Shown here: positions 53,497 to 62,733 of the stretch, piece by piece
Numbering within the stretch: the stretch's first letter is position 1
How the letters are laid out: each line of letters opens with the position of its first letter
NCBI GenBank assembly: GCA_016789865.1
Contig: JAEUPC010000202.1
Span: 1 to 64,000 of the forward strand
From: Rubrivivax sp.
Lineage (GTDB): Bacteria > Pseudomonadota > Gammaproteobacteria > Burkholderiales > Burkholderiaceae_C
Direction of reading: 5' to 3'
DNA: 64,000 nt
Notes under the pieces: model-generated
Database searches by the model: none
The model's input: only the letters and a program-made list of their open reading frames with translations
What the model was told of the DNA's origin: nothing
Program-made: the position numbers and the translations under genes

Positions 53497-53853
53497 TCAA
53501 GCCTGCCAGACGCCGAAGCCGCGCTCGCGCAGCGAGATGGCGAGTTCCACTTCCATCTCGCGTGCCGCCTCGTAGGGCATGGGGTTGAACACCTCGTACA
53601 GCGCCGGCAGCAGGCGCAGGCCGTAGCGCTGGACGAACGCATTGGCCTGGATGCCCGCCTTGTGCTTGTCAAAGCGCAGGTCGGGGTCGAGGCCCGTCAT
53701 GCCGACGTAGACGAACGGCTGGCCGAGCTGGTAGCCCGGGTTGGCGCGGCGAAAGCGCGCCTCGTTCCACACGCGGTCGTCGAGTTCGACGACGTAGACG
53801 TGGTGGTGGTGGTGGCGCTGGCGGTGGTGCGGCTGGCGGGTCGCGGCGTTCAC
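53497..53853 (-). CDS. GIY-YIG nuclease-like small protein
   Basis: This 118-residue protein has HVYVVELDD and QPFVYVGMTGLDPDLRFDKHKAGI, which match the GIY and YIG strands plus the conserved Arg/His helix of GIY-YIG domains. A Glu in AREMEVELAISLRERGFGVW could be the metal ligand. Residues 10-18 are His/Arg-rich with five consecutive His. Its leftward frame has coding-type base composition. A standalone single-domain member could be a nuclease or a nucleic-acid-binding protein. There is no informative neighbour. Confidence 0.65.
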   Translation of the reverse strand: MNAATRQPHHRQRHHHHHVYVVELDDRVWNEARFRRANPGYQLGQPFVYVGMTGLDPDLRFDKHKAGIQANAFVQRYGLRLLPALYEVFNPMPYEAAREMEVELAISLRERGFGVWQA

Positions 53854-54000
53854 GCGCGCACGGTACCTCGGCGGCGACGTGAGTGCCGGGCCGCGTCGTC
53901 GCCGGCGCGGGGTCGAACGCGGATCAGCCGCGAACTTGCCGGCTGGTGGTCCTGAGCGAGGTCAACCGCTGGCGGGCGATGCCCCGCGACACCCGACCCT

Positions 54001-54600
54001 TCAGCGCTGCACGACCTTGTTGCCCGCGCCGGCTTCGGCGGCCGCCGCGGCCGCGTCGCTCAGCTCCACCAGCTTGACCTCGCCGTACTCCAGGCCCAGG
54101 CGCATGAGCTCTTCGCCTTGCGAGGTGGCCACGCGCTGGAACAGTTCCATGCGGTCGCTGTAGCTGCAGCGCAAGGCGACAACACCGGCCCGGTCGCCGG
54201 CCGGCTCGTGCTTGCAGGTGCGCGTCACGCGGTAGGCCTTGGCCGCTGCGAGGCCGCGGGACATGTACTCGCCGAAGCGCGGCGCGTCCAGCGAGATCAC
54301 CTTGCCGTCGGGCCGCGTGATGCGCGAGACGAAGCCGCGCGCCAGCAGCCGGCGCAACGCGTTGACGTCGCGCGCCTGCATCGCATCGGTGAACCGCTTG
54401 GCGGTTTCCAGCGCGAGGGCGGGCGTCACCGCCTGCGCCTTCAAGGGCACGTGCTGCGGCGCGGCCTCGGGCCGCTCGCAGGGCTTGTCCTGGATCGACG
54501 ACTTGCCGTCGGCGCCGGTGCACACGTGCAGCGCCAGGGCGGACATCGGTGCTGCGGCCAGCAGCAGGCAGGCGGTGGCGGCGTTCAGCCAGGGGCGCAT
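54001..54600 (-). CDS. Secreted DUF4124-like protein
   Basis: This 199-residue protein has a signal peptide (MRPWLNAATACLLLAAAPMSALA). LHVCTGADGKSSIQDKPC, the DUF4124 pattern of two Cys flanking an Asp-Gly turn, follows. The rest (about 60-190) resembles an NTF2/DUF4864-like fold and has further Cys in TCKHEP and LRCSYSD. It is periplasmic and of unknown role. ATG 54600 follows AAAGGAC. It lies 79 bases after the J-like protease gene on the same strand. Confidence 0.75.
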   Translation of the reverse strand: MRPWLNAATACLLLAAAPMSALALHVCTGADGKSSIQDKPCERPEAAPQHVPLKAQAVTPALALETAKRFTDAMQARDVNALRRLLARGFVSRITRPDGKVISLDAPRFGEYMSRGLAAAKAYRVTRTCKHEPAGDRAGVVALRCSYSDRMELFQRVATSQGEELMRLGLEYGEVKLVELSDAAAAAAEAGAGNKVVQR

Positions 54601-54679
54601 GGGGAGTCCTTTCTCGATCGTCGTGTGCGGTTCGTCGGCGTCGGCTGGCGGCTTGGGCGGCCTCGATGGCCCAGCGGCT

Positions 54680-55987
54680 TCAGCGGCTGCACACCAGCCG
54701 GCGGCCCTGGACATCGGCCAGCACCAGCCGCTGATCGTTCATCTCCTCGACGGCCATCGACGCGTCGATCAGGAACAGGTGTTTGCCGTTCAGCGCCCAG
54801 CGCCCGCCGATGGGCTTGCCGCGGAAGGTTCCGGTGACGCTGCCGCCGGGCGCCAGCACCACCTCCATGCCGTTGCCGGTGAGCGGGCCGAAGCAGTGCC
54901 ATCGCCCGTGCAGCTGCGCGCCGGGGTCCCGCGCGGGGGTTGCGCGGCCCGGCGCCTCGCGCGGCGGTGGCGCGGCGGCGGCCAGCTCGCGCGGCGCCGA
55001 TGGCGCCATCGTGGCGATCCAGTCGGCCGGCAACGCGAAGTTCAGGTTCTGCCCGGCCCGCATCTGGAAGGTGACGATGCCCACCAGCGTGCCGCTCTCG
55101 TCGAACAGGCCGCCGCCGCTGGAGCCCGGCGAGATCGGCGCCGTGGTCTGCACGACGGTGCCGTCGGGCACCTCGCGCAGGCTGGACACCATGCCGTCGC
55201 TGAGCGTGAGGTCCAGCCCCTGCGGCGAGCCGATGGCGTAGACCTTCTGCCCCACGCGCAGGCTGGCCACCTCGCCGATGCGCACCGAAGGGGCGGCGAG
55301 CCCGACCACCGAGAGCTTGCACAGGTCGTGCGCCTCGTCGGCCGTGGTGATGCGCGCATCGAGCTTGTCGTTGCCGTGCTTGACGGTCAGCGTGGCGCCG
55401 CGGCGTGCGACATGACAGTTGGTGACCACCGTGCCTGCGTCCACGACGACGCCGCTGCCGAAGGCCGCCACCTCGCCGCCGGGGCCGATGGCGTTCACGC
55501 GCACCACGCTGGGCGCCGCGCGGGCGAAGACTTCCTCGGCGCTGAGCGGGCCGGCTGCGGCTGCCGGCGCGGGCGCGCTCGGCGCAGCGGGTGCCTCGGC
55601 CGTGGCCGCTGTGGCGGGCGGGGGCTGCACGGTGAAGACGACCTTGCTTTGCGCCGGGGGCGCAGGCCGCGCTGCCGGCGCGGAAGGCCGCGCCACCCAC
55701 CACCCGCCGGCGACCAGCAGCAGCAACGCGCCGGCGACGAGCGGCAGCCGGCGGGTGCCGGCGCGCTGGGGCTGCACCTGCGTGGCGCTCGCTGCGCTGT
55801 GCAGCGAGGCGTCGTACGCCGCACGCCGCTGCGGGTGGATCAAGGTGCCGAACGCCTCCTTGGCGGCCAGCCGATGCACCGGGTCCAGCGGTGGCACGCG
55901 CTCGCACTGCCGGGCATAGGCCGCGCGCACCTCGTCGGCGCTGCTGTCCTGGGCCACGCCCAGGATCTGATAGAGAGTCTTGGCCAT
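54680..55987 (-). CDS. J-domain-like, membrane-anchored trypsin-type protease
   Basis: This 435-residue protein starts like a DnaJ domain (MAKTLYQILGVAQDSSADEVRAAYARQ, residues 1-65) but has no HPD tripeptide, the motif needed to stimulate DnaK. One transmembrane helix (about 81-98) and a Pro/Ala linker follow. A chymotrypsin-fold protease has His192 (TNCHVA), Asp221 (AHDLCKL) and Ser290 in PGSSGGGLF, resembling DegP-type proteases without a PDZ. The C-terminal 90 residues resemble a small beta domain (LHGRWHCFGPLTGNGMEVVLAPGGSV). The J-like part faces the cytoplasm and the protease the periplasm, suggesting signalling across the membrane. Confidence 0.8.
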   Translation of the reverse strand: MAKTLYQILGVAQDSSADEVRAAYARQCERVPPLDPVHRLAAKEAFGTLIHPQRRAAYDASLHSAASATQVQPQRAGTRRLPLVAGALLLLVAGGWWVARPSAPAARPAPPAQSKVVFTVQPPPATAATAEAPAAPSAPAPAAAAGPLSAEEVFARAAPSVVRVNAIGPGGEVAAFGSGVVVDAGTVVTNCHVARRGATLTVKHGNDKLDARITTADEAHDLCKLSVVGLAAPSVRIGEVASLRVGQKVYAIGSPQGLDLTLSDGMVSSLREVPDGTVVQTTAPISPGSSGGGLFDESGTLVGIVTFQMRAGQNLNFALPADWIATMAPSAPRELAAAAPPPREAPGRATPARDPGAQLHGRWHCFGPLTGNGMEVVLAPGGSVTGTFRGKPIGGRWALNGKHLFLIDASMAVEEMNDQRLVLADVQGRRLVCSR

Positions 55988-56297
55988 CCGTAACCACTTC
56001 GGCAGCCGGGCAGCCTACTTGAGGGCGGCGTCACCCGGAGCGGGCGGGGCGAGACTTCTGGCCGCGGAACGGAGAGCAGGGTGTGGCCGCAGATGGGCGC
56101 GTGTCGCGCAGGGTGACTTCTGGTCGCAGACGGTGTCCTTGACCAACTACTCCCACGGGTCCGGGCGGCTCAGCCCCGAGCGGGGAGGGTGGTGGCGTTC
56201 GGCGAAGAGCAACCATGGGGCCGTGCCCGCCATGGTGGACGGAAGCTCCCATGCCGCAGGCGCCATCACGACCTTGTTCGCTGCCAAGCGGGCCTGC
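55988..56297. other. Intergenic region with an imperfect direct repeat
   Basis: No gene is apparent in this 310-base stretch upstream of the protease gene and downstream of tauR. It contains an 18-base direct repeat with 15 matches (56052-56069 and 56113-56130, core GACTTCTGG), 61 bases apart. This could be a regulatory site or chance. Confidence 0.45.
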
Positions 56298-57803
56298 TCA
56301 GCGCCGCGGTGCCTGCAGCGCGCCGATCACGCCGCCAAGGACCCGGATGCCCTCCTCGATGGCCGGCGCTGCAATCGACTGATAGCCCAGCCGCACATAC
56401 CCGGCCGGCGGCTGCGGCGAGGCGAAGAACACGTCGCCCGGTTCCACCAGCACGCCCGCCGCCGCAGCGTGCTCGGCCAGCCCCAGCGCCGAGACGCCAT
56501 CGGGCAAGCGCACCCAGAGTGATCCGCCGCCATCGGCCGGCGTCACGACGCAACCCGGCGCATGCTGGGCGAGCGCGCTCAGCACCACCGCGGCGCGCTC
56601 GCGGTGCGCCAGTGCCAAACGGCGCAGCTGCGCATCATGGTGGCCGAGCGAGACGAAGAGCGCGAAGGCGCGCTGGGTGAAGGCCGACGGGTGCCTGAGC
56701 ATCAGCCGGCGCAATGCGCGCAGCTCGGCGATGAGCGCCGGTGCGGCGACGATGTAGCCGATGCGCAGACCCGGCGCCAGGCTCTTGGAGAGGCTGCCGA
56801 CGTAGATCACGCGGTGACCGCGGTCCAGGCTCTTCAGCGCCGGCGTGGGCTCGCCATCGAAGCGGTTCTCGCTCTCGAAGTCATCCTCGATCACGATGAA
56901 GTCGCGCCGCTGCGCCAACTCCAGCAATGCCTGCCGGCGCGCCAGCGGCATCGTCACACCGGTGGGGCATTGATGACTCGGGGTGGCGTAGACATAGTCC
57001 GGCGCATCGGCGTTCTCGTCGATCACCAGACCCTGCTCGTCCACCGGCAGGGCTGACAGCGCCGACGTGCGCGCGGCGAAGATGTTGCGCGCGTCCGGGT
57101 AGCCCGGGTCCTCGATGGCGACGCGCGTGCCCTCTCCCACCAACAAGTCGGCCACCAGGTACAGCGCATGCTGCGCGCCGATGGTGACGAGCAGCTCGTC
57201 AGCCGAGGCCCACACGCCGCGGCGCGGCAACACGCGCGTGCGGATCTGTTGCACAAGCTGTTCGTCGTCGCGCGTGATCTGGTCGGGCGCCCATTCGCGG
57301 ATGTCGAGCACGCTCAGCGTCTTCAGGCAGCACTCGCGCCAGTCGGCGGTGGGGAACAGGGTGGCGTCGAATTGCCCGTAGAGGAAGGGGTAGCGGTACT
57401 TCTGCCAATCGGCCGGCTTGACGATGCTGCGCTGCGCGCTCGGCCGGATGTGCAGGCGGCGGTCCCAATCGGGTTGCCGTTCATTTGCCGCAGCCAAGGC
57501 CGCGCCACCGGCGGCCGCGCGGCCGGCCAGCATCTGCGGGTTGACGAAGTGCCCGCTGCGCTCGCGCGAGACGAGGTATCCCTCTTCGGCGAGCTGCTGG
57601 TAGGCCAGCACCACGGTGTTGCGCGCGACGCCCAGCTGATCGGCCATCTCGCGGCTGGAAGGGATCGACGTGCCGGCGGGGACGTGGCCGTCGAAAATCG
57701 CCGCCACCAACATCTCGCGAATCTGCCCTTGCAGGCTCAGGCTGTCACGCTGCGAGCGCTGCAGCAACTGCTTCCACAACACCGGACCCAGGCGTTGGAC
57801 CAT
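56298..57803 (-). CDS. tauR: MocR-family regulator with aminotransferase-like domain (TauR-like)
   Basis: This 501-residue regulator has a GntR-type winged helix-turn-helix (about 22-90, VPAGTSIPSSREMADQLGVARNTVVLAYQQL). It is fused to a fold-type I aminotransferase-like domain with the PLP lysine at K340 (GSLSKSLAPG). MocR proteins such as TauR, GabR and PdxR sense amines or vitamin B6 through PLP. Its position directly after tauC, in the same direction as tauABC, and near tauXY and xsc identifies it as the probable activator of taurine use. TauR-type proteins bind direct repeats; a candidate pair lies at 60700-60732 in the tauA-tauX gap. Confidence 0.85.
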   Translation of the reverse strand: MVQRLGPVLWKQLLQRSQRDSLSLQGQIREMLVAAIFDGHVPAGTSIPSSREMADQLGVARNTVVLAYQQLAEEGYLVSRERSGHFVNPQMLAGRAAAGGAALAAANERQPDWDRRLHIRPSAQRSIVKPADWQKYRYPFLYGQFDATLFPTADWRECCLKTLSVLDIREWAPDQITRDDEQLVQQIRTRVLPRRGVWASADELLVTIGAQHALYLVADLLVGEGTRVAIEDPGYPDARNIFAARTSALSALPVDEQGLVIDENADAPDYVYATPSHQCPTGVTMPLARRQALLELAQRRDFIVIEDDFESENRFDGEPTPALKSLDRGHRVIYVGSLSKSLAPGLRIGYIVAAPALIAELRALRRLMLRHPSAFTQRAFALFVSLGHHDAQLRRLALAHRERAAVVLSALAQHAPGCVVTPADGGGSLWVRLPDGVSALGLAEHAAAAGVLVEPGDVFFASPQPPAGYVRLGYQSIAAPAIEEGIRVLGGVIGALQAPRR

Positions 57804-57902
57804 GCGTTTTCCCCATCCACCGGTGCGCGATAGCTTACGGCGGGGGCTCGCTGAAGTGGCGCAGTTGCTCGCGTTCGCGGTCGCCCTCGGCGGCCGCCAC
57901 CG

Positions 57903-58751
57903 TCACATCCTGCCCTTCCACGGCACCAGCCGGCGCTCGACCCAGCGCATCAGCAGGTCGAAGGCGTAAGCCACCACGCCGATGACGACAATGCCCATGA
58001 TGACAATGTCGGTGCGCAGGAAGTTGGAGGCGTTGAGCACCATCTGCCCGAGGCCGACGTTGGCCGCCACCATTTCCGCCGCCACGAGCGTGGTCCAGCC
58101 GAAGCCGATGGCGATGCGCATGCCCACCAGCACCTCCGGCAGCGCCGAGGGCAGGATGACGTGGCGAATCACCTGCACATAGCTGGCCCCCATCGAATAC
58201 GCGGCGTGGATCTGCTCCTGCGAGGCACTGCGCATGCCCGCGCGCGCGGCAAGCGCCAGCGGCGCGAAGCAGCTCAGGTAGATCAGCAGCACCTTGGGCA
58301 GCTCTTCGATGCCGAACCAGATGATGATCAACGGCAGATAACTCAGCGGCGGCAGCGGCCGGTAGAACTCGATCGGCGGGTCGAAAATGCCGCGCGCGAC
58401 GCTGCTCATGCCCATCGCGATGCCTACCGGCACGGCGGTCAGCACCGCCAGCACGAAAGCGCCGAACACGCGCCCCATGCTGGCAACGAAATGATGCGCC
58501 AGCGGCTTGTCGTTGGCGGTGCCGGTGAGGTAGTCGATGAACTGGCCGAACACGGCCTGTGGCGAAGGCAGGAAGAGCGGCTTCACCCACTCGAAGTGCG
58601 TGGCGGTGAACCACAGCGCGATGAGCGCGAACACCGTGGTGACGCTGATGGCGAGGCTCGAGCCCTCGCCGGGCGTCTTGAAGCGGCTGGTCCTGGGCGC
58701 GCCCGGCGGGGTCGCGATGGCCGCGGGGGCCTTGACGGCGAGATCAGGCAT
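57903..58751 (-). CDS. tauC: Taurine/sulfonate ABC transporter permease
   Basis: This 282-residue inner-membrane permease has about six helices and the EAA-type loop [37 protein letters not shown], characteristic of the TauC/SsuC group. The ATG at 58751 overlaps the end of tauB by eight bases. It completes the TauABC importer, whose taurine-binding subunit and ATPase are encoded just upstream. After the stop, another frame keeps coding-like codons for 24 residues (see findings). Confidence 0.9.
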   Translation of the reverse strand: MPDLAVKAPAAIATPPGAPRTSRFKTPGEGSSLAISVTTVFALIALWFTATHFEWVKPLFLPSPQAVFGQFIDYLTGTANDKPLAHHFVASMGRVFGAFVLAVLTAVPVGIAMGMSSVARGIFDPPIEFYRPLPPLSYLPLIIIWFGIEELPKVLLIYLSCFAPLALAARAGMRSASQEQIHAAYSMGASYVQVIRHVILPSALPEVLVGMRIAIGFGWTTLVAAEMVAANVGLGQMVLNASNFLRTDIVIMGIVVIGVVAYAFDLLMRWVERRLVPWKGRM

Positions 58752-59532
58752 GGGCGGCCTCGCGCTGGTGGATGATGGAGAGCACCTCTTCGCGCATGCG
58801 GATGAACTCTGTCTCCGACTTGACGCGGCGCGCATCACCGTGGCCGAGGAACGCGCGCGAGAAGGGCACGTCGTCGTAGACATGCGTGATGCGGCCCGGG
58901 CTCGGGCTCATCACGATCAGCCGGGTGGCCAGAAACAGCGCCTCCTCCACCGAGTGCGTGATGAAGAACACCATCTTGTGCGTGGCCGCCCAGGCGCGCA
59001 GCAAGATCTCCTGCACCTGCTCGCGCGTGAAGGCGTCCAGCGCCCCCATGGGCTCGTCCATCAGCAGCACTTCGGGGTCGTTGGCGAGGGCGCGGGCGAT
59101 GCCCACGCGCTGCTGCATGCCGCCGGAGAGCTCGTACACGTGGCGGTCGGCGTACTTCTCGAGCCCGACCATGGCGAGCTTCTCTTCGGCCGCACGCGCG
59201 CGCCGAGCCCGGTCCGCGCCTTGCAGCCGCAGGCCGAGCGCGACGTTGTCGCGCACGTTCAGCCACGGCATCAGCGCGTGCTTCTGGAACACCACGCCGC
59301 GGTCGGCGCCGGGGCCCGAGATGGGCGCACCGTCCAGCAGGATCTCGCCCGAGGAGGGCGGCAGGAACCCGGCGATGCAGTTCAGCAGCGTCGTCTTGCC
59401 GCAGCCCGAGGCGCCGAGCGCGACGACGAAATCGCCCTCGCGCATCCGCAGGTTCACCGGCGCCAGGGCTTGCAGCATGCCGCCCTTGACGGCGTAGTTG
59501 ACCGTCAGGTCGCGGATGTCCAGGCTTGGCAT
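58744..59532 (-). CDS. tauB: Taurine/sulfonate ABC transporter ATP-binding protein
   Basis: This 262-residue ATPase has Walker A GASGCGKT (40-47), the Q-loop [13 protein letters not shown], the signature [16 protein letters not shown], Walker [13 protein letters not shown] and the switch ITHSVEEA. The [11 protein letters not shown] pattern is typical of TauB/SsuB/NrtD-type importers. Start ATG 59532 ([10 protein letters not shown]). It lies 14 bases after tauA and overlaps tauC, forming a tauABC operon. Confidence 0.92.
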   Translation of the reverse strand: MPSLDIRDLTVNYAVKGGMLQALAPVNLRMREGDFVVALGASGCGKTTLLNCIAGFLPPSSGEILLDGAPISGPGADRGVVFQKHALMPWLNVRDNVALGLRLQGADRARRARAAEEKLAMVGLEKYADRHVYELSGGMQQRVGIARALANDPEVLLMDEPMGALDAFTREQVQEILLRAWAATHKMVFFITHSVEEALFLATRLIVMSPSPGRITHVYDDVPFSRAFLGHGDARRVKSETEFIRMREEVLSIIHQREAAHA

Positions 59533-59546
59533 GGCAGCGCTCCGGG

Positions 59547-60557
59547 TTACCTGCCCGTCGCCTTCTTCACGTAGGCGTCGGTGACGAAGGCCTTGTAGTC
59601 GGGCTTGACCTCGGTGATGCGGCCCTGCTCCTTGAGGAACATGGCGGTGTCGGCCATGGCCTTGGCGGCACCACCACCGAGCCACTTCGCGCCGATCTGT
59701 TCGGCCGCGGTGGGGAAGGTGTACAGCGCCATCGCCGCGGGCACGTCCTTGGCATCGGCCTTGGTCCACTTTGCCACCGCCTTGACCTCGGCGCTGTCGG
59801 CGGTCCATTTGGCCTTGCCGGCGCGATAGCCGGAGTCGGCCTTGTCCAGCGCCTTCACCAGCGCCACCATGAAGGCCTCGTTTTCGGCGGCCCACTTGGC
59901 GTTGACGATCAGGCCGTCGAAGGTGGGATAGCCCTTGGCGCCGATGCTGGCGGAGCTGGCGATGGCCTTGCCGTTGCCCTTGATCTTGGACAGCACCGGG
60001 TCCCAGATGAAGGCGGCGTCGATGTCGCCGCGCTGCCAGGCGGCGGCGATCTCCGGCGGGCGCATGTTCATCACGTTCACGCTCTTGGCGTCCAGCCCTT
60101 CGAGCTTCAGCGCCACCATGAGTTGGTAGTGCGCCGTGCTGACGAAAGGCGTGGCGATCTTCTTGCCCTTGAGGTCCTTCAGACCGTCGACGCCGCTGCC
60201 GTTGCGGGCGATGAGCGCTTCGGCGTCGCCGATGTCGTCGAGGATCCAGAACAGGCGAATGTCCTGGCCCTGGCTGGCCGCGGCGGTGATCGGGCTGGAG
60301 CCCGCTTCGCCGATGTGCACGTCGCCGCTGGCCATGGCCTTGATGACGTCGCCGCCGCCGCCGAACATGCGCCAGTTGATCTTGTAGCCGGTGGCCTTCT
60401 CGAGCTCACCGGACTCCATGACGGTGCGCAGCGGCACCAGCATGTCCTGGTGCGCGAAGGTCACTTCCTTCTTCTGCGCCAGGGCGGGGCTGGTGCTCAG
60501 CGCCGCCGTCAGGGCCAGCGCGGCGAGGGTGAACAACCTGCGGGTGTGAGAGCTCAT
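59547..60557 (-). CDS. tauA: Taurine ABC transporter periplasmic binding protein
   Basis: This 336-residue binding protein has a signal peptide ([20 protein letters not shown]). The TauA/SsuA fold shows in [59 protein letters not shown] and [13 protein letters not shown]. The SSP and WDP segments correspond to ligand-pocket regions in taurine-binding proteins. ATG 60557 follows TGGAGA. It is first in tauABC and divergent from tauX, so both units probably respond to taurine through TauR. Confidence 0.92.
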   Translation of the reverse strand: MSSHTRRLFTLAALALTAALSTSPALAQKKEVTFAHQDMLVPLRTVMESGELEKATGYKINWRMFGGGGDVIKAMASGDVHIGEAGSSPITAAASQGQDIRLFWILDDIGDAEALIARNGSGVDGLKDLKGKKIATPFVSTAHYQLMVALKLEGLDAKSVNVMNMRPPEIAAAWQRGDIDAAFIWDPVLSKIKGNGKAIASSASIGAKGYPTFDGLIVNAKWAAENEAFMVALVKALDKADSGYRAGKAKWTADSAEVKAVAKWTKADAKDVPAAMALYTFPTAAEQIGAKWLGGGAAKAMADTAMFLKEQGRITEVKPDYKAFVTDAYVKKATGR

Positions 60558-60699
60558 CCGTTCATCTCCAAATGTCTGGGTGTGGCGTGCCGCGGCGGCC
60601 CGACCGGGTGTGCGGCGCGGCGCGAGTGTCAAGGTGGGATCGGCCGGCCGGTGGTGCCAGCGGCGCGCGTTCGATGAGTCCAGCGGCTTCGCGTCGGGC

Positions 60700-60732
60700 T
60701 TGGTCCTATCGAATGCCGTGGGCTGGTTCTAC
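60700..60732 (+). promoter_or_regulatory. Candidate TauR direct-repeat site in the tauA-tauX intergenic region
   Basis: TTGGTCCTAT (60700-60709) and CTGGTTCTAC (60723-60732) form a direct repeat, 7 of 10 identical with the rest pyrimidine swaps, start-to-start 23 bp (about two helical turns). They lie between divergent tauA and tauX. MocR regulators bind such direct repeats. The rest of the 246-base gap shows no gene. Confidence 0.45.
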
Positions 60733-60803
60733 GCCGCGGCGAGCCCCATCCTTACGCTCTCGTGCATCGACATGCCCCGAGCCCTGATCTCACGTAAACC
60801 CCT

Positions 60804-61208
60804 ATGAGCAAGAACACCGCGAGACCCGTCGATGTCGACGTCCTGGTCGCCTTCGCCGCCGCCTGGAACCGCCACGACATCGATGCGCTGATGAGCATCA
60901 TGACCGACGACTGCGTGTTTCATGCGGTGGCCGGCCCCGACCTGCAAGGCCGCACGTTCAGCGGCCGCGCCGAGGTGCGCACTGGATTCCAGCTGGCGTG
61001 GCAGACTTTCCCCGACGCGGCCTGGCTCGATGGCGAGCACTTCGTGTGCGGCGGGCGCGGTGTGTCGGAGTGCACGTTTCGCGGCACGCGCGCATCGGAC
61101 GGCGTGCGCATCGAGGCGCGCATGGTGGACGTGTTCACCTTCCGCGATGGGCTGATCGCCGTGAAGAACGCGTTCCGCAAAGACCGGCCGCCACAGGCGG
61201 CCGCGTGA
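60804..61208 (+). CDS. tauX: NTF2/SnoaL-like protein, probable taurine dehydrogenase small subunit
   Basis: This 134-residue protein has the NTF2-like fold (VDVLVAFAAAWNRHDIDALMSIMTDDCVFHAVAGPDLQG...). It is followed 19 bases later by the FAD oxidoreductase gene. In proteobacterial taurine loci the large flavoprotein TauY is preceded by such a small protein, TauX, and together they deaminate taurine to sulfoacetaldehyde. It is cytoplasmic and divergent from tauA. Identification as TauX rests on fold and context; a generic SnoaL-like enzyme is the alternative. Confidence 0.7.
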   Translation: MSKNTARPVDVDVLVAFAAAWNRHDIDALMSIMTDDCVFHAVAGPDLQGRTFSGRAEVRTGFQLAWQTFPDAAWLDGEHFVCGGRGVSECTFRGTRASDGVRIEARMVDVFTFRDGLIAVKNAFRKDRPPQAAA

Positions 61209-61227
61209 ACGCCGAGGCACCGAACCC

Positions 61228-62667
61228 ATGGACATGACTCTGCCCGGCGCGGCCGCGGCATGCGCGACCGCGCCCGCTGCGCCTTACGACCCACGTTATG
61301 ACCCGCTCGCCGATGCGCACCCGGGGCGCGGCCGGGACTACGCGCCCACCTACTGGGTGGCCACCGCCGGCGAACCGCCGGCGGACGACGGCCCGGTGCA
61401 AGGCGACATGGATGTGGACGTGGCCATCGTCGGCTCGGGGTTCACGGGGCTGGCCACGGCGCTCTTTCTGGCGCGTGAACACGGCATTCGCGCTGTCGTG
61501 CTGGAGGCCAACCGCAGCGCCTGGGGCTGCACCAGCCGCAACGGCGGGCAGGGGCAGAACGCGAGCGGGCGGCTGTACCGCTCGCAGTGGCTCGCGCGTT
61601 GGGGTCGCGAGACCGCGCTGGCGCTCGATGCCGAGATCCGCGAAGGCTACGACACCTTCAAGGGTCTGGTGGCCGAGTTCCCGGCGTGCGAACCGCAGAG
61701 CGGTGGGCACCTCTGCATCGCACACCGTGACAAGAAGATGACCTTCCTGCGCCACGAGGCGAAGGTGATGCGCGAGGTCTTCGGCTACGACGTGCGGCTG
61801 CTCTCGCCCGCCGAGGTGGCCAGCCGCTACGTGCGCGACGCCGAAACGCACGGCGCGCTGCACGAGAGCGAAGGCATCGGCGTGCACCCGCTCAAGCTCG
61901 CCTACGGCTACCTGCGCGCGGCGCGCGCCGCCGGGGCGCGCATCCACCCCGCCTCGCCCGTGCTGGGCATGCACACGCAAGGCGGCGTGCACCACCTGCG
62001 CACGCCCGCGGGCACGGTGCGCGCGCGCGCCGTGGGCTTCGCCACCGGCGGCTACACCAGCAACGGCCTGCACGCGAGCCTGGACTCGAAGATCATGCCG
62101 ATCCTCTCGAACTCGCTCGTCACGCGGCCGCTGACGCCGGCAGAGCTCGAGGCGACGAACTTCCGCACCAACGAGGTCATCACCGACACGCGCACGCTGC
62201 GCTTTTATTACCGCAAGCTGCCGGACAACCGGGTGCAGATCGGCAGCCGGAGCTCGATCACCGGCGCCGATGCGCCCAACCCCAAGCACATGGCGGTGCT
62301 GGTCAACGGCCTGCACCGCAAGTTCCCCGCGCTGCGCGGCATCGACATCGACTACTCGTGGTGGGGCTGGGTCGACGTGAGCCACGACATGATGCCGCGC
62401 ATCGCGCAGCCCGATCCGGCACAAGGCGTCTTCTATGCGCTCGGCTACGGCGGCAACGGCGTGTCGTTCTCGGCGCACGCCGGGCGGCGCATGGCCGAGC
62501 GCATCGCGGGGCGGCGCCGCAAGGCCTTGGCGCTGCCGATCTACGACTCGCCGCTCGAGTACCCGAACCTCTTCGAGCTCGTGCGCTCGCGCGCCTTCGC
62601 GCCGTTTCGCCGCTTCGGCCAACGCTTCCTGTACCGCTGGTACTACCTGCGCGACGAAGTGCTCTGA
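61228..62667 (+). CDS. tauY: FAD-dependent amine oxidoreductase, probable taurine dehydrogenase large subunit
   Basis: This 479-residue DadA/DAO-type flavoprotein has the dinucleotide motif VDVAIVGSGFTGLATALFLARE (GSGFTG at 69-74). TSRNGGQGQN follows, as in this amine oxidoreductase group. The C-terminal block FYALGYGGNGVSFSAHAGRRMAE is the second FAD contact. About 55 N-terminal residues precede the FAD motif, including ADAHPGRGRDYAPTYWVA. Between tauX and xsc it is expected to oxidise taurine to sulfoacetaldehyde and ammonia, passing electrons to a cytochrome or quinone. No tpa (taurine-pyruvate aminotransferase) is seen, so this is the likely entry step. Confidence 0.78.
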   Translation: MDMTLPGAAAACATAPAAPYDPRYDPLADAHPGRGRDYAPTYWVATAGEPPADDGPVQGDMDVDVAIVGSGFTGLATALFLAREHGIRAVVLEANRSAWGCTSRNGGQGQNASGRLYRSQWLARWGRETALALDAEIREGYDTFKGLVAEFPACEPQSGGHLCIAHRDKKMTFLRHEAKVMREVFGYDVRLLSPAEVASRYVRDAETHGALHESEGIGVHPLKLAYGYLRAARAAGARIHPASPVLGMHTQGGVHHLRTPAGTVRARAVGFATGGYTSNGLHASLDSKIMPILSNSLVTRPLTPAELEATNFRTNEVITDTRTLRFYYRKLPDNRVQIGSRSSITGADAPNPKHMAVLVNGLHRKFPALRGIDIDYSWWGWVDVSHDMMPRIAQPDPAQGVFYALGYGGNGVSFSAHAGRRMAERIAGRRRKALALPIYDSPLEYPNLFELVRSRAFAPFRRFGQRFLYRWYYLRDEVL

Positions 62668-62733
62668 GCGCGTTCACTGTGCGCCCCGTCCGCGCGCCGC
62701 CCCTTTCTCTTCCATCGACCCCAAGGATCCTTC

